Assembly: GCA_030549205.1 (NCBI GenBank)
Contig: JAUKTV010000017.1
Coordinates: 248,001-312,000, forward strand
DNA: 64,000 bases
DNA from: Apiosordaria backusii
Lineage: Eukaryota > Ascomycota > Sordariomycetes > Sordariales > Lasiosphaeriaceae
Direction: 5' to 3'
Shown here: positions 43,489 through 54,450 of the stretch, in pieces
Layout: each line of letters starts with the position of its first letter
Numbering within the stretch: the first letter of the stretch is position 1
Position numbers and translations under genes: made by a program
The notes under the pieces: generated by a model
What the model saw: only the letters and a program-made list of their open reading frames with translations
Databases searched by the model: none
What the model was told of the DNA's origin: nothing

Positions 43489-45305
43489 TTTGATGGTGGT
43501 AGGGTTTGTAAAGGGGAGATTATAGTAAGAAGGTTGGATAAGAGTGTGATGTGAAGGGGCTGGCCGGCAGCTGGAAAAACTTGATATTGGATAAAATGGG
43601 GAAAAAAGGAAGGATTGTTGGAAGAGAAAGATTCAGCTGTTTTCAAATCACTTGAACCGGCAAGTGAAGTTGGTATTGTAAGAAGGATTGTTTGTTTGAA
43701 GTGTTGTGAACCTGCACGATGCTGATGATGAGAAGAATGGTTCTGAGATGGGGGGAGTGGCCTGGCTTTATACTTGAAGTTCGTTATCGTCTTTCGCTTC
43801 ATTGCATGGTCTCTATCGGAGCCTCAGTGTTGTCAACGACCACCAAGGGACTGCAATAACCTCCGAACAGGCTCAGCCGAAAATGTACCACACGGAGGCC
43901 CTGTCGCCTCTTCACCCTCCTTTGGGGACCGCAGCCAGGCCTTGATGGGGGAGAGTTGTGAAGTGGGACAATGACAAGACGTCTGCAGTGCCGAACCACC
44001 GGATCGGAGTAGACTACGGTGCTTCGGACGTTGCTTTGAGACTGGGGCCCCAGGAGCAACCTCTGCAAAACGCCCCTAGTGACCTTATTTGGGTTTTTTC
44101 GTCGGCTACTCGTTGGTCGAAGCGGCTGGGATCGTGCTCCTGAGGTCGCGTGGATTACCTAATGTGGTCAAGTATGAAGGATGTGCCGCGACAAGCGCAT
44201 CCATTCGGTCTCCCAGGTCCCTGGACGATGTCAGCAAGTTCGGAGGAATTAATGAGGCCCATGAGACCGCAAATAAAGACATCAAGAAGTGTTTTATCGC
44301 TCGCAATGAGGTAATCGTTTTGTTGAGGTTCGAATAAAGTTCGGCTGACTGACGGTGACGAAGCAGGTCGATTGCCTGAGGGTGGTGCTCAGAACTTTGT
44401 TTCGAGAACAAATTTCTTCTATGGGCGGGGACGGCGCCACAAACCCTAATGGAATCTATCTGTTTCCCATGGAAATCAGCCACCCGTTTCTACCAAACAT
44501 CCCCAGCCACCAAGCCTCATCCCGTGGAGTAAAGCCTCACCCATCACGATGCCTGCGACAACATCAGCGACATCCATAACACCAACCCCACTTGTCGCTA
44601 TGGGATGGGATTCCGTGTATAACAGACGTTATGGCATCTTCCTTGGTGGAAACGGTCCATCACACCGCTCTGCTATCGCAACATGCCACCATCAGGGGTA
44701 TACGCGACTCACCTTGTTGCAAACGCAACGGCATGCAATCCAACAACTATCCATTGACTGGTAACACATTACCAAGTAAAGGTGCACATCTAAAACAGTC
44801 ACGCGCAGATACTTACTGCTTGCTCCCCAGGTTGAGAGCCTGATTGGAAGTTCGGTGACTTCTTTTTGGTTGCAAAAGGACAGCTCGACATCCCCAGTCG
44901 TCATCTCTCATGCCATACATTAACTTCCCGGAAGCTCATGGCACAGCCTTACCAACACCATCATCGATATGAATGATCAGCTAACGCCTCATTCATCCCA
45001 TGCTAATGTCTCTTAGTCACGTCCTGAGTAGTTTAATATGGAGAGGAGGAGCAAGCTTTGGCGTGTGGGCCCTGGTGAGGCAAAGTGAATAGTTTTTTCA
45101 GTTAACCTTAACTTATCAAGCCTCTTTTTGGGAGCTACCATGCTTCATCGTCTACAATATATTCTCGACCAACAGAAATTCTACCCTCCTCACCAAAAAT
45201 CACTAACTACCTACCTTACAAAGTCTACTCACTTTTGACGAACAACTAGCGTTATCCCCAGCTTGTCTACCTACGGTCAAACGACGTCTATAACCACGTT
45301 CAACA
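43489..45305. other. Gene-free region of 1.8 kb
   Basis: Begins with the leader and promoter of the secreted protein (TATAAAG at 43766-43772 on the minus strand). The remaining ORFs are short and unrecognised. The last 150 bases are AT/C-rich and lead into the exonuclease gene. Confidence 0.5.
43766..43772 (-). promoter_or_regulatory. TATA box upstream of the small secreted protein
   Basis: TATAAAG on the minus strand, about 280 bases upstream of the ATG at 43488. It implies a leader of roughly 240 bases. Confidence 0.4.
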
Positions 45306-46325
45306 ATGGTGGTATTTGATCTCGAGTTTGAGGAGTACGACTCGGACTCAAACGAGTCAACCTTTTCAAGCAAGCTCCCGCGTACACAGCCCGAGGTCAC
45401 CATCATCGACACGCAAACCGCACTCGCAGATCTAGTGGACACGCTTTCGAACCTCCCAACGTCACCACCTTCTTTGTATCTCGATCTAGAAGGTGAAAAC
45501 CTCGGTCGGAAAGGCACTATCGCCATCCTTCAACTGCATCTGCTTCCTACCCACCATACTTACCTCATCGACGTCCACACCCTCCAACACGCCACCTTTA
45601 CCACCACTGGACACTCCGGCACGACGCTCAAGTCTGTCCTGGAGTCAGCAACCATTCCCAAGGTCTTCTTCGATGTACGTCACGACTCCGATGCCTTATA
45701 TCACCTTTACGGCGTCAGTCTCGCAGGCATCAAGGACCTGCAGCTGATGAAACACGCCACCTACAGCGACACCCGTTACGTGAAGGGGCTAGCAACATGT
45801 ATTCAATGGGATGCCGGCCTGGCAACCTCGGAGCTTCACGCTGCTTGGGCAGTGAAGGAGGCCGGTAAAAAGTTGTTCTGCCCCGAACTGGGCGGCAGCT
45901 ACGCCGTGTTCTCCCAGCGGCCTCTCCTAGACGACATCATTCGCTACTGTGCCCAAGACGCATATATCCTGCCCTTGCTCTACGAACGATACGACTGGCT
46001 CATCAATAGAGAGCACTTCGCTACTTATTTTCGAGAAACCATAGCGCGGCACGAGAAGATGAGGGTCAAAGATTCGCAGTCGGAGTATTTTGCAAGTTGG
46101 GGGAAGGATCATTTCATTAGGGCACCGGGAGGGAAGGGCTGGGATCCCGTCGTGGACCTTAAACTTGGTTGTCGTCTGCCGTGGGGTGAATGGCCTGTCG
46201 TCGAGAGTCAGGGTGATGCCTCTAAGGCCAAAAGCACTGTCGTAAACTTGAAACCAAAGGATGTCGACCCTTGGGCCAAAGCCAAGCCTAGAAGAGGTTT
46301 CAGGAGATGTGCTTGCTTGCACTGA
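45306..46325 (+). CDS. DEDD-type 3'-5' exonuclease domain protein
   Basis: A single-exon ORF of 339 aa. The DEDD catalytic set is visible: LYLDLEGENLG (DxE near residue 62), VFFDVRHDSDALYHLYG (Asp, near 120) and IRYCAQDAYILPLLYERY (Asp and the Tyr of a DEDDy-like site, near 217). The order and spacing match the RNase D/Werner/Egalitarian-like 3'-5' exonuclease domain. This removes nucleotides from RNA or DNA 3' ends with two metal ions. An N-terminal acidic stretch (EFEEYDSDSNE) and a C-terminal Lys/Arg-rich tail with CAC flank the domain. No signal peptide is present, so a cytosolic or nuclear location is expected. The substrate is unknown. Confidence 0.85.
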   Translation: MVVFDLEFEEYDSDSNESTFSSKLPRTQPEVTIIDTQTALADLVDTLSNLPTSPPSLYLDLEGENLGRKGTIAILQLHLLPTHHTYLIDVHTLQHATFTTTGHSGTTLKSVLESATIPKVFFDVRHDSDALYHLYGVSLAGIKDLQLMKHATYSDTRYVKGLATCIQWDAGLATSELHAAWAVKEAGKKLFCPELGGSYAVFSQRPLLDDIIRYCAQDAYILPLLYERYDWLINREHFATYFRETIARHEKMRVKDSQSEYFASWGKDHFIRAPGGKGWDPVVDLKLGCRLPWGEWPVVESQGDASKAKSTVVNLKPKDVDPWAKAKPRRGFRRCACLH

Positions 46326-46798
46326 TTGATGGAGGATTCGTTGTGAATGGAGTCAAAAGAATATAGCAGTAATATAGATAGTACCTAATAACAATAGGTT
46401 ATCTCCCTCACGATGGTGTGTCGTCCGGACCATTGGGTTGGCCAAGACTTGTGCTGTCGTGACCTGGGGTCATGGTGAGAAAAGGGGCTCAGTAACATTG
46501 GTTACCTGCAGTAGGTAAGGTATTTTTCAATAAAAGCCTCAAGTGAATCGCCATGATTTATGCTTGCATTGAAAAGCTCAGCCCATTGGCAGGTTCCGGA
46601 TGGTGAGAACCCCACCTCAATCAAGGGCAACAACCAACTGCCGTTTGCGGCTTTGTGTGCTGCTGGCATGATGCGCATTACCAGTGACCACAAGCTCGTC
46701 CCGAGTCATGTTTTTACGGGAGAGAATGGGGTTTTGTTTATTCCTCTCACTTACAATCTCTACAACCTATATGCAAAACCACTACTCCATCATCCACA
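46326..46798. other. Intergenic region
   Basis: Contains TTACCTGCAGTAGGTAAGG near 46502 (an interrupted inverted repeat of the TACCT/AGGTA family). Otherwise only flanking sequence of the two genes. Confidence 0.5.
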
Positions 46799-47807
46799 AT
46801 GAAAGACATCCCAATCACAGAAGGTGAGGTTGATTTCAGCATCCCAGACCTCCCCGACCCAAGCAAAACCTACTACAAAATCATCGGCCCCCTTCCCCCC
46901 CTTCCTCCTCCTCCCCACCCCTAATCACCCTCCACGGCGGCCCGGGAGCAACCCACGAGTACCTCCTCTCCCTCACCGACCTCTACTCAACCCACAACAT
47001 CCCCCTCATCTTCTACGACCAAATCGGCTGCGGCCGCTCGACCCACTACCGCGACAAAATAGCCGACATAACCTTTTGGACGATCGACCTCTTCCTAAAC
47101 GAGCTAGACAACCTGATTGATTGCCTTAACCTTCGAGAGAGGGGGTTTTATCTCCTGGGGCAGAGCTGGGGGGGTATGCTCGCTGGTGTGTATGCCGCTT
47201 GTAAACCGAGGGGGTTGAAAAAGATGATTATTGCGAGTGCGCCGGGGAGCATGCCGGGTTATGTGGAGGGGTGTAGGGAGTTGTTGGGGGGTTACCGGTT
47301 GATGTGAGAGAGACGATTAGGGAGTGTGAAACTAATGGGGATTATGAAAGTGTAAAGTATAAGAAGGCGATGGGGGTGTGGTACAGGAGGCATGTTTGTC
47401 AGGTTGAGCCGATGCCGGAGGAGGTGAGGAGTGTGATGAGGCGTTTGGGGGAGGATTCGACGTCGTATTTGACGCTGTAAGTTTAGTTCATCTCCCTGCT
47501 GATTTTGCTTCAATCGGATGACTGACAAGTGGAAATAATACATAGCCAAGGGCCGTCCGAGTTCACTGTCACAGGCTCTTTGAAAGACTGGGAGGGCTGG
47601 AAGGATGCGCATAATATCGAGGTCAAGACTCTGGTGCTCAACGGCAAGTATGACGAGGTTACGGACAAGGCTATTGAACCATGGGTCAAGCATATTCCGA
47701 AGGACAAAGTCAAGTGGATCAAATTTGAGGAGTCCAGCCATATGGCCCACTGGGAGGAACGAGAGCGGTTTATGGAAGTTTGTGCAGAGTTTCTCTTGAA
47801 CGGTTAG
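46799..47807 (+). CDS. Proline iminopeptidase-like alpha/beta hydrolase, reading frame broken twice
   Basis: Family S33 enzymes cleave N-terminal proline from peptides. Motifs seen are LHGGPGATHEY (oxyanion region), YDQIGCGRS, GQSWGGMLAG (nucleophile Ser), VLNGKYDEVTD (catalytic Asp) and SSHMAHWE (catalytic His). The last intron is 47477-47545 (GTAAGT donor, CATAG acceptor). The frame from ATG 46799 stops at 46921-46923 after a C-rich stretch with a C7 run at 46895-46901. HGGPG is read in the next frame. A second break occurs at the G6 run 47286-47291, after which PVDVRETIRECETNG continues in the third frame. One extra C and one extra G would restore a single protein of about 313 aa. Treat it as one gene whose sequence needs confirmation, or as a recent pseudogene. 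Confidence 0.75.
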
Positions 47808-48044
47808 CGTTCTACCTACCTTATCGAAGGGTCAAAAGAAATGCATCATCTCCTGTGTACATCTGGTTGGAAGAGACCTGAAGAAAAAAGGAAAAGCCGC
47901 GCGAAGTTTAGATAATTCATTCATTACTTCTGTTCCAAAACAAGCGCCTATTCAACCTATCCCTCTTCTCCAACTCCCAGCCTATCCTCCCACTAAAAGT
48001 GATATCTAAGGTATACACCATACCCCCCCTGTATCCCCCATCCA

Positions 48045-50383
48045 CTACCAAGCCTCCCACTTCTGCCCCCCAACAGAAATCAACCGATTAAACAACTCAT
48101 CCCTCAACGGAATAGCCGTAACCTTGTACACCTCGCCCCTACTAGTCCTCAGCTCCAACCCATCCTGCACCTCCCTCTCCAAACTCCACCCCACCACCAG
48201 CTTCGCCTTCCAACCATACCCGCCCAGCTTCCTCAACTCGACAATTTCCGACACGGGAACACTCCACATCGCGTGCAAGTCCTCCTTCTCCTCCCCCTCC
48301 GGTCCAATCTTTTCCCTTGTCTTCTTCGTCCCAAACGCCACCACCGGAATCGTCGCCGCGGTAGACAAATAAACATTGCCCTTCTTCCCTTCATACCTCG
48401 CCTCAAACTCTACCGGCCCACTGATGGGCACCTTCTCCGCGGGCGGCACAACTCCAAGTCTGTCCTTGGCGTGGTGGCTAATCCCCATCTTGCCCCTGAT
48501 AGTATCAGCCCCAACAGCAGTCTTGACAGCAGTCTTTGCTGTGCCCCTAAAAAAATTGAGGATCTTGTTGCTCTTCTTGTGTTGCTCCTTGTCCTGCCCC
48601 TTGACCATGACGCTCCGCCCGCCTTGGTTGCCGCCCTTGTCATGCTTGATGCTCGGGTCGTGGTGGATAGCTTCTTGGAGTTCACCTGGGCTTGCGTTCA
48701 GAGGAGCGTCGGCGCCGGTTGAGGCCAAATCATCAGAGGTAAGCTGGGCGGGCCTGTCGGGAGGCGCTTCGTTGATACGCGGCGGCGGGGGAAGAGGGGC
48801 GTGGTTGGCCTCGCCAATGCGGAGGAGGGTGATGGTGAGCTGGGCATTGGTGGGAACGCCCTTCAGGAGAGTACTGCAAAAGATATGGTCAGTATACTGG
48901 TCTTGGCCAAGATTATAGGGGCAACGACGTACTTTCGCAATTCCAACAACTTCTTCCAGTTGGGGATGGTGCGGTTAAGCCAGGCTACTCCTCGAGAAAT
49001 GACCGGATCGCCAAAGAATCCAAAGCCAACGCCAAAGGTAACAGACTTGACAAACATGTACGAAGTGACCACAAACGACAGAGCCAGAAGCGGGAGGATA
49101 ATCGCAACAAATCTCAAGCGGTGCACATCAGTAGGGAAAGGAGGAGTAGGAGACAACGCACTACATTACTTTGTTAGCATCTAATCATCTTCAACTTGAA
49201 CCCCGGCTTCCGCAAAAAGACCCACTTCGCAAACCGCTCCCAGGTATCAACAAAGTCCCCCAGCCCATGCATAACAGGCTGCAGCTTCGCCCACATGGCC
49301 GTCTGCATCGGCACCTCCGTCTTGTCCCTCTTCGTCCCCGGCTTCGACCCAATAGCCTTGTGCATCTCGGTGGTGGACTGCTCTGCCGACTCCTGGTCCC
49401 CCTGAGCGTGTTGCCCAACAGCGCCGCTCACCGCCACCGTCGCGATCCCGCTCACAAAGTTGCTAGCCTCCAGCTCGACCGCCTCGCCCTTGTGGTTCTC
49501 CGGCGCGCCCGTAGCGCTGTCGTGGCTCCCCAGCACCCCAGCCTTTGGCTTCTGTATCCCGCCCGTCTTGCTGTCCACCAGCGACACCGGCGCCGGAGGA
49601 AAGAGGTACTCCCTCGTTTTCGGGACCGCGATCAACGCGATGAGAACACTAATCAGGAGCGGCGTCAAAAAGTCAAACAGCCACGCAACAAAATACGCAC
49701 TGGCAAACGCCGCCGTGCGCCTTGTTTCCTTCCATGAGCGCAACCTAGCAATGTGCTTAACAGTTGCCAGCATCCCAACGCCAACTGTCATATAGAGGCG
49801 CTCGAAATTCCCTCGCATTTTGTCTGGTGAGAACTCTTCATCTTCTGCTATGTTGAGATCGAGACCGCCTGGTGGGGGGTAAGGGGTGGCTTTCGTGTGG
49901 AAGATTTGCTAGTCGTCGTGGAAAACACTCTAGTGTTAGCTTTGGGGACGGACTAGAGACCATTTCTGACGTAAAGTATAGGCGGTAGTTGGGATGATGG
50001 ATAGATGTGTAGGTACGTACCTTGTTGAACCGCCGCACGAGCATCCAGAGCTCTTCGTTGTCCATCCCACCCACCAGAGGGGCTGGGATATCCTGCTTTG
50101 CCTCATTCCAGCCCAGGTCGCGGACTTCTTCATCGTGATCTAATTGTGCAACGCCTTGAGGGTGTTCAGTGTTTCCTTCGGTGGCTAGGGCATGGGAGAG
50201 CGTTTGTTGGTTTTCCAGTCTCTCGGTAGGTTCGGGTTTGTGAGGGCCTTCAGTTGAGGAAGCAGGATTGACGGCGGGAATAGGTAAGAAGTCGATGATT
50301 TCGGATCCTAGGCTGGCCTCATTGTTGTCTTTCGGTGGCCCGGTTGGTGCAGCTGTCTGTGCTGCTGTCTGTGTGGAAGCCAT
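48045..50383 (-). CDS. DUF3292-family membrane protein
   Basis: Four exons: 50383-50021, 49908-49226, 49160-48933 and 48873-48045, giving 700 aa. The N-terminal part is hydrophilic with GGMDNEELWMLVRRFNK. The middle has TM segments (YFVAWLFDFLTPLLISVLIALIAV near 190; FVAIILPLLALSFVVTSYMFV near 365). The C-terminal 190 residues (HHAKDRLGVVPPAEKVPISG, GNVYLSTAATIPVVAFGT, SVPVSEIVELRKLGGYGWKAK) read like a GRAM/PH-type membrane-binding fold. I assign DUF3292 from the order and the ERFANALSPTPPFP junction. Intron 3 (49161-49225) uses a GTGGGT donor; the alternative would give only a 35-nt intron. An ER or organelle membrane tether would fit, but no experiment is known to me. Confidence 0.75.
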
Positions 50384-50999
50384 GGTTGTGGATGTGAGGT
50401 CTGCCTTGAGAGACACTAAGATCGGATGAAATCCGACTATGGGACAAACTTCAACGGGCAAAAGGGTATCTCCTACAAAAGGACTGCTAGATAGATAGGT
50501 GCCATCATCGACATGGTCTTATCAAACTTGCTTGGCTCCCTTCAAAGGGTGCAATGACATCAATGGCTACCAATCAAAGGGTGGATAAAGATGGAGTCGG
50601 TGACGCAGGTGTGCCAGCGCCATGGTTCGAACCTGCTGGGGGAGGGCCGATTGGGTTCCATTCCGCTTTTGGGTGACGGCTCCATCTCAGATTGGGAATC
50701 TCTTGGTTCTTTCCAAACATGAAAATGATCATCGATCAGTGGGTGGAACGGTTGCACCGGAATCGATGACGTGAGTGTGGAACATACCAGGCAGTACATA
50801 TGCCAGCTGGGGCCAACTGACAGAGACTTACATGGCTCTTGGCACATAAATCCGATAAGATATTTCTTTCTTGGTTTGACATATACAAATTATCAAGTAC
50901 CTTGTAGAGCTTTCGAAAGGTTGAAAAGCGAGCAACAGTGGAATAGACAACACACGTTCCTTAAGATGCTTAACATCACCCAGTCCCATTTCCCTCTCT
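50384..50999. other. Intergenic region
   Basis: The promoter and leader of the DUF3292 gene plus the 3' flank of the ubiquitin-like-domain gene. A GGTTCGAACC box near 50625 resembles a tRNA T-loop, but no tRNA can be folded around it. Confidence 0.5.
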
Positions 51000-52813
51000 T
51001 TACACCTCCTCCTCCTCCTCGCCCTTTTCTGTGGCCACTGTCGAGTTCGACAAAGCGGACAAATGCAAGGCATTCACAGATCCACACATAGGCTTCTCAA
51101 GCAACTGTTGACTAACCCACTTCTCATCATCCGAACTACCAGCTTCATCCTCTGCATCGCTGCCTTCGTCGAATTCAGTGTCGGCATCTTCACAACTGCT
51201 ACTATCCTGGTAGCAGCTGTCCTCAGAGGAGGACGATCTGTCTGCTGGCCTTAGACTGAGTGGCCCACGTCCGAGCCTCGCTTTCTTCTTTTGCGCAGCT
51301 CGTCGCGCTTTCAGCTTCAATAACCTTCTCTCAAATTTGTTCTTCGATAGGAAGCCCGTTTGTGTCATCGGGATCTCCATTCTCATCGTGGTACTAGCAT
51401 CAGGCCTTGATACTGATTGTTCCATGGGGTGCTTGTAGTCGGGACCGTGAAGAGTCAGGGGTGTCGAGAATGGAGGTGGACTCTCGGAGTGAAGGATGGC
51501 AGGAGATGGCATTGTGCTTGTGTCTCCCACGAGCTGTGGGGGACCTTCGGAGGGCTGCACACGTGGGCGCATATCTGTGTGTGGATATGCAGGATCCCAA
51601 ATGTGACCGGGCAGAGGATGCAGGTCCATATCCCACATGTGCATGGTGATCTTCCATCCAGGTTTAATCGTCGTTTCCCACAGAGCAGGTAGAATAATCT
51701 CTCGTGATGGGCTCAGTAGGTCGTAATGGCCGACATGGACATGTGCCCCGATTTCCCGAGTACCGACAAACGCCTGCTCAATGTTCTCGTGGATTTGCTC
51801 AAAACTTTTGCACGACTGGAACGGAAATGTGTACAGTCTTCCAAGGGCATCCTGGAACAGAATTGGTGCAGCCTCTTCCTTAGCAGCTTCTGCCTCCAAC
51901 TTGGATCGAAGTGCAATTTCTGCTTCACGAATCTGGATTTCGGCTTTCAGTCGAGCCAGGTCCTCAACATTCTTTCTCCATTCGGCTTGGTTTGCCTCCC
52001 AGTTGGTCTTCTCTGTCGCTAGTTTCTCCAAGTGAGCAAGCCGCTCCAGCAGCGCGGCATCGGTACCTTTGGTGCTCATGTCGTCGGCCTTCTTTGGCGA
52101 AGGCACAGCTGGTTTCGGCCCTTCAGTCGTACTATTGATTCGTTTCTTCGGCAGTTGTGTGGGAAAGTCTGTAAGCGTTTCCGGGGCGTTGGGGTCCGCT
52201 GGTGATGTACCCAGTTCGTCTTGGATTAGGTCGACCACTTCTTGGTCAACGCAGGTAGACTCCGAAGCGTAGCCGTCGTTGTCGACAACCTTAAACGGGG
52301 CGATGGGGGGAGGGACAGGGCGGTAGACACTAGTCGGCTCATTAGCTATGCGTTCGTCCATACAAATCAAGGTCAGGAGTTTCCATACTAGTTTGCAGCT
52401 GAGAAAAGTAGATTCAAAGCGGCAAGACTGTTGTGTAACTTGTCTCGGAGATCTCTTAGTTCCTCTTTGCCGTACAAAGCCCAACCGACCTTGCACCAGC
52501 TATCGCTGATAGCGGGCGGTCCCGAAGTGGACAAACTCTTCTTCAAGTGTTCGGTTCGTTTGAGGAATCTCGAGATGATGTCCATGGAAGACATGATCAG
52601 AAATGACGCAGAATTTACCGTGTGCCTTGGAAGGGCAACCTCTGTTTCGCCGAGCTGGCTGACGGTGATGAAGGCTTGTTGGATCAGGCGAAGTTCCTTC
52701 ATCGCTTCTTGATATTCGGTGCAGGCATCGGACGAAGTTGTCATGAGCTGGATCAGCTTGTGGGCCATTACGGCGCCGGCTATGAAGTCGCCTATCGCAT
52801 ATCCAAACGACAT
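51000..52813 (-). CDS. Fungal ubiquitin-like-domain protein with helical N-terminal domain
   Basis: Exons 52813-52389 and 52329-51000 (59-nt intron, GTATGG donor, ACTAG acceptor) give 584 aa. Residues 1-140 form a helical domain (MSFGYAIGDFIAGAVMAHKL) like the N-terminal domain often placed before fungal STAND/NLR or ubiquitin-like modules. A linker and a coiled coil (LLERLAHLEKLATEK to IALRSKLEAEAAKEE, about 210-285) follow. The ubiquitin-like fold covers about 290-378: FQDALGRLYTFPFQSCKSFE, GHYDLLSPSREIILPALWE and PGWKITMHMWDM. The C-terminus is disordered, Lys/Arg- then Ser/Asp-rich. The MWDM-type domain is common in filamentous ascomycetes and uncharacterised. There is no diGly end, so conjugation is unlikely and an interaction module is more plausible. 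Confidence 0.8.
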
Positions 52814-53232
52814 CTTGTGTCTTGAGGGGCGGGAAGAGGTCGTGACAAAAACAGATTGCGGAAAATGCTGGTGCTGCTTGTATTGCTTTTTGAATGATAT
52901 TCGATCTGGTTCAGGGGTTGCGCAACACAGCCCCAAGTGTCTCGTTGCAGGAAATGCGTGTCCTAACCTCGAGGTTACGGCTGGTGGCACAGGTAGTGTG
53001 GCGAAGTATGCATTCTGCCTTGTAGCGCAACATTATCATGTCGTTGGTGTCAGGGGTACAAACACAATAGTTATTATCCTATCATTCGAGGCCTGTTCGA
53101 AGTTCCACTCGGTCTCGTTAGGAACATAAGTGCGACGTTGGGCTACCACCACCACCAATTGCTGCATGTCGGATTGTTGGACGTAACTGCGCATCCTCGC
53201 ACACTCTCCGTCGGTAACATAAAAACGCCCAT
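52814..53232. other. Intergenic region
   Basis: Promoter and leader of the ubiquitin-like-domain gene and 3' flank of the mannose-6-phosphate isomerase gene. Nothing further was seen. Confidence 0.5.
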
Positions 53233-54450
53233 TCAAGCAACAACGGCCATATGCGCCTCCAATCCACCCGGGCTATCAATCCGGACCTTCACACCCGGCG
53301 CAACAAAGAAAATCGATCCCTCTTCCAGCCTAAACGTCTTTCCGTCGGCGAGCATGGTCCCATTTCCGTGGGTAACGATCATAACCCCAGGTCCTTGATG
53401 CGCATCAATGTCTTCTCCTTCGCCCTGGAGCAGGCTGAGCCTCAGCATGTCGAATTCGCTCATGGGAGGCTTGTAGACTTTGATCTTCCCCCCTTGATCT
53501 TGACCCGGTAGCATGACATCCTCCTTTGATCGTGTGCTAGGCTGGAAGGTGAGCGTGTCGGCAAACATGTCGATGTTGTTCCGATCCGCCGGGGGGCAGA
53601 AACCCGCGTTAAGGACGTTATTGCTGCGGGCCATGCACTCGACGATGTCGCCGCTCAGGTAAGCGTGGATGCCATCTGCTGGTATGTAGATTGCGTCACC
53701 CGCATCCAGCACCAGGAAATTCATGCATAGAAGTGCCACCAATGAGCCAGGGTCTGTCGCACCATACTGGTCTTGTAGACGGGGGAGCAGATCGAGGATG
53801 TATGATTGGCTACCGAGATCTTGTCTAGATGCCTTGGATAAGGCTTCCTCAACAGATTTGACGGTCTCCTCGTCGGCTTGAAGGAGGGATCGGGTGACTT
53901 CTCGGAGTGTCGATTCGGTCCAGGACTCTGTGCCAGGAGGGACAAACTGCTGTAGCATATCGAGACGCTGGAAAAGGGATTGGACCTCCGTCAGAGGTTT
54001 CCATCCCGCGAACACCTCAAATTTGGATAGTGCCACTGCAATCTCTGGTTTGTGGTTCGGATCCGTAAAGTGGTCTGGGTCTTTGGCGTGGAGCTTGGCA
54101 GCGAGGTCTTTATTGGGGTGAATTTGGAGAGGTAGGGCTTTGGCGATGGAAAGAATCTTGGGTAGAAAGGGTAACTGTGCCCCCAGTTCCTCGATCACCT
54201 TCTTGCCGAGTAGTGTTTCCTTGTGTTCCTGGAGGACATCCTGGAGAAGTTCGCCTGTCTCAAGCACCCGAGCGGGAAAGTCGGGATAATCACCAAACCA
54301 AAGTTCCGAGTAGAATTCGTCGTTCTTGATATCAAATTTCTTATCTGTTTTCTTGTGCAGCTGGGCAGCGAGTGATTCTTTTCCCTGCTTGCCCCAGGGA
54401 TAGTTGTTGCAGCTGCCAACGAGCTGGAAGACCCGATCGGTTCGAGTCAT
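53233..54450 (-). CDS. Mannose-6-phosphate isomerase, type I
   Basis: A single-exon ORF of 405 aa. The enzyme interconverts fructose-6-phosphate and mannose-6-phosphate, supplying GDP-mannose for glycosylation and the wall. Family motifs are FQLVGSCNNYPWGKQG, LPLQIHPNK (Gln and His zinc ligands), DPNHKPEIAVAL (Glu ligand), YIPADGIHAYLSGDIVECMARSNNVLNAG (His ligand and core signature) and a C-terminal cupin half (GTMLADGKTFRLEEGSIFFV). It is somewhat shorter than the usual fungal housekeeping enzyme (about 440-470 aa), and the N-terminus begins directly with the conserved strand. It may therefore be a second, divergent paralogue. A cytosolic enzyme is expected since no targeting signal is seen. 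Confidence 0.92.
   Translation of the reverse strand: MTRTDRVFQLVGSCNNYPWGKQGKESLAAQLHKKTDKKFDIKNDEFYSELWFGDYPDFPARVLETGELLQDVLQEHKETLLGKKVIEELGAQLPFLPKILSIAKALPLQIHPNKDLAAKLHAKDPDHFTDPNHKPEIAVALSKFEVFAGWKPLTEVQSLFQRLDMLQQFVPPGTESWTESTLREVTRSLLQADEETVKSVEEALSKASRQDLGSQSYILDLLPRLQDQYGATDPGSLVALLCMNFLVLDAGDAIYIPADGIHAYLSGDIVECMARSNNVLNAGFCPPADRNNIDMFADTLTFQPSTRSKEDVMLPGQDQGGKIKVYKPPMSEFDMLRLSLLQGEGEDIDAHQGPGVMIVTHGNGTMLADGKTFRLEEGSIFFVAPGVKVRIDSPGGLEAHMAVVA

Noticed and set aside
44106..44483. 125-codon minus-strand ORF in the 43-45 kb spacer
   Set aside because: A brief hydrophobic stretch raised interest, but no family, partner exon or start context supports it.
50615..50640. tRNA T-loop-like GGTTCGAACC
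   Set aside because: Flanking bases do not form a T stem on either strand, and no acceptor stem is found.
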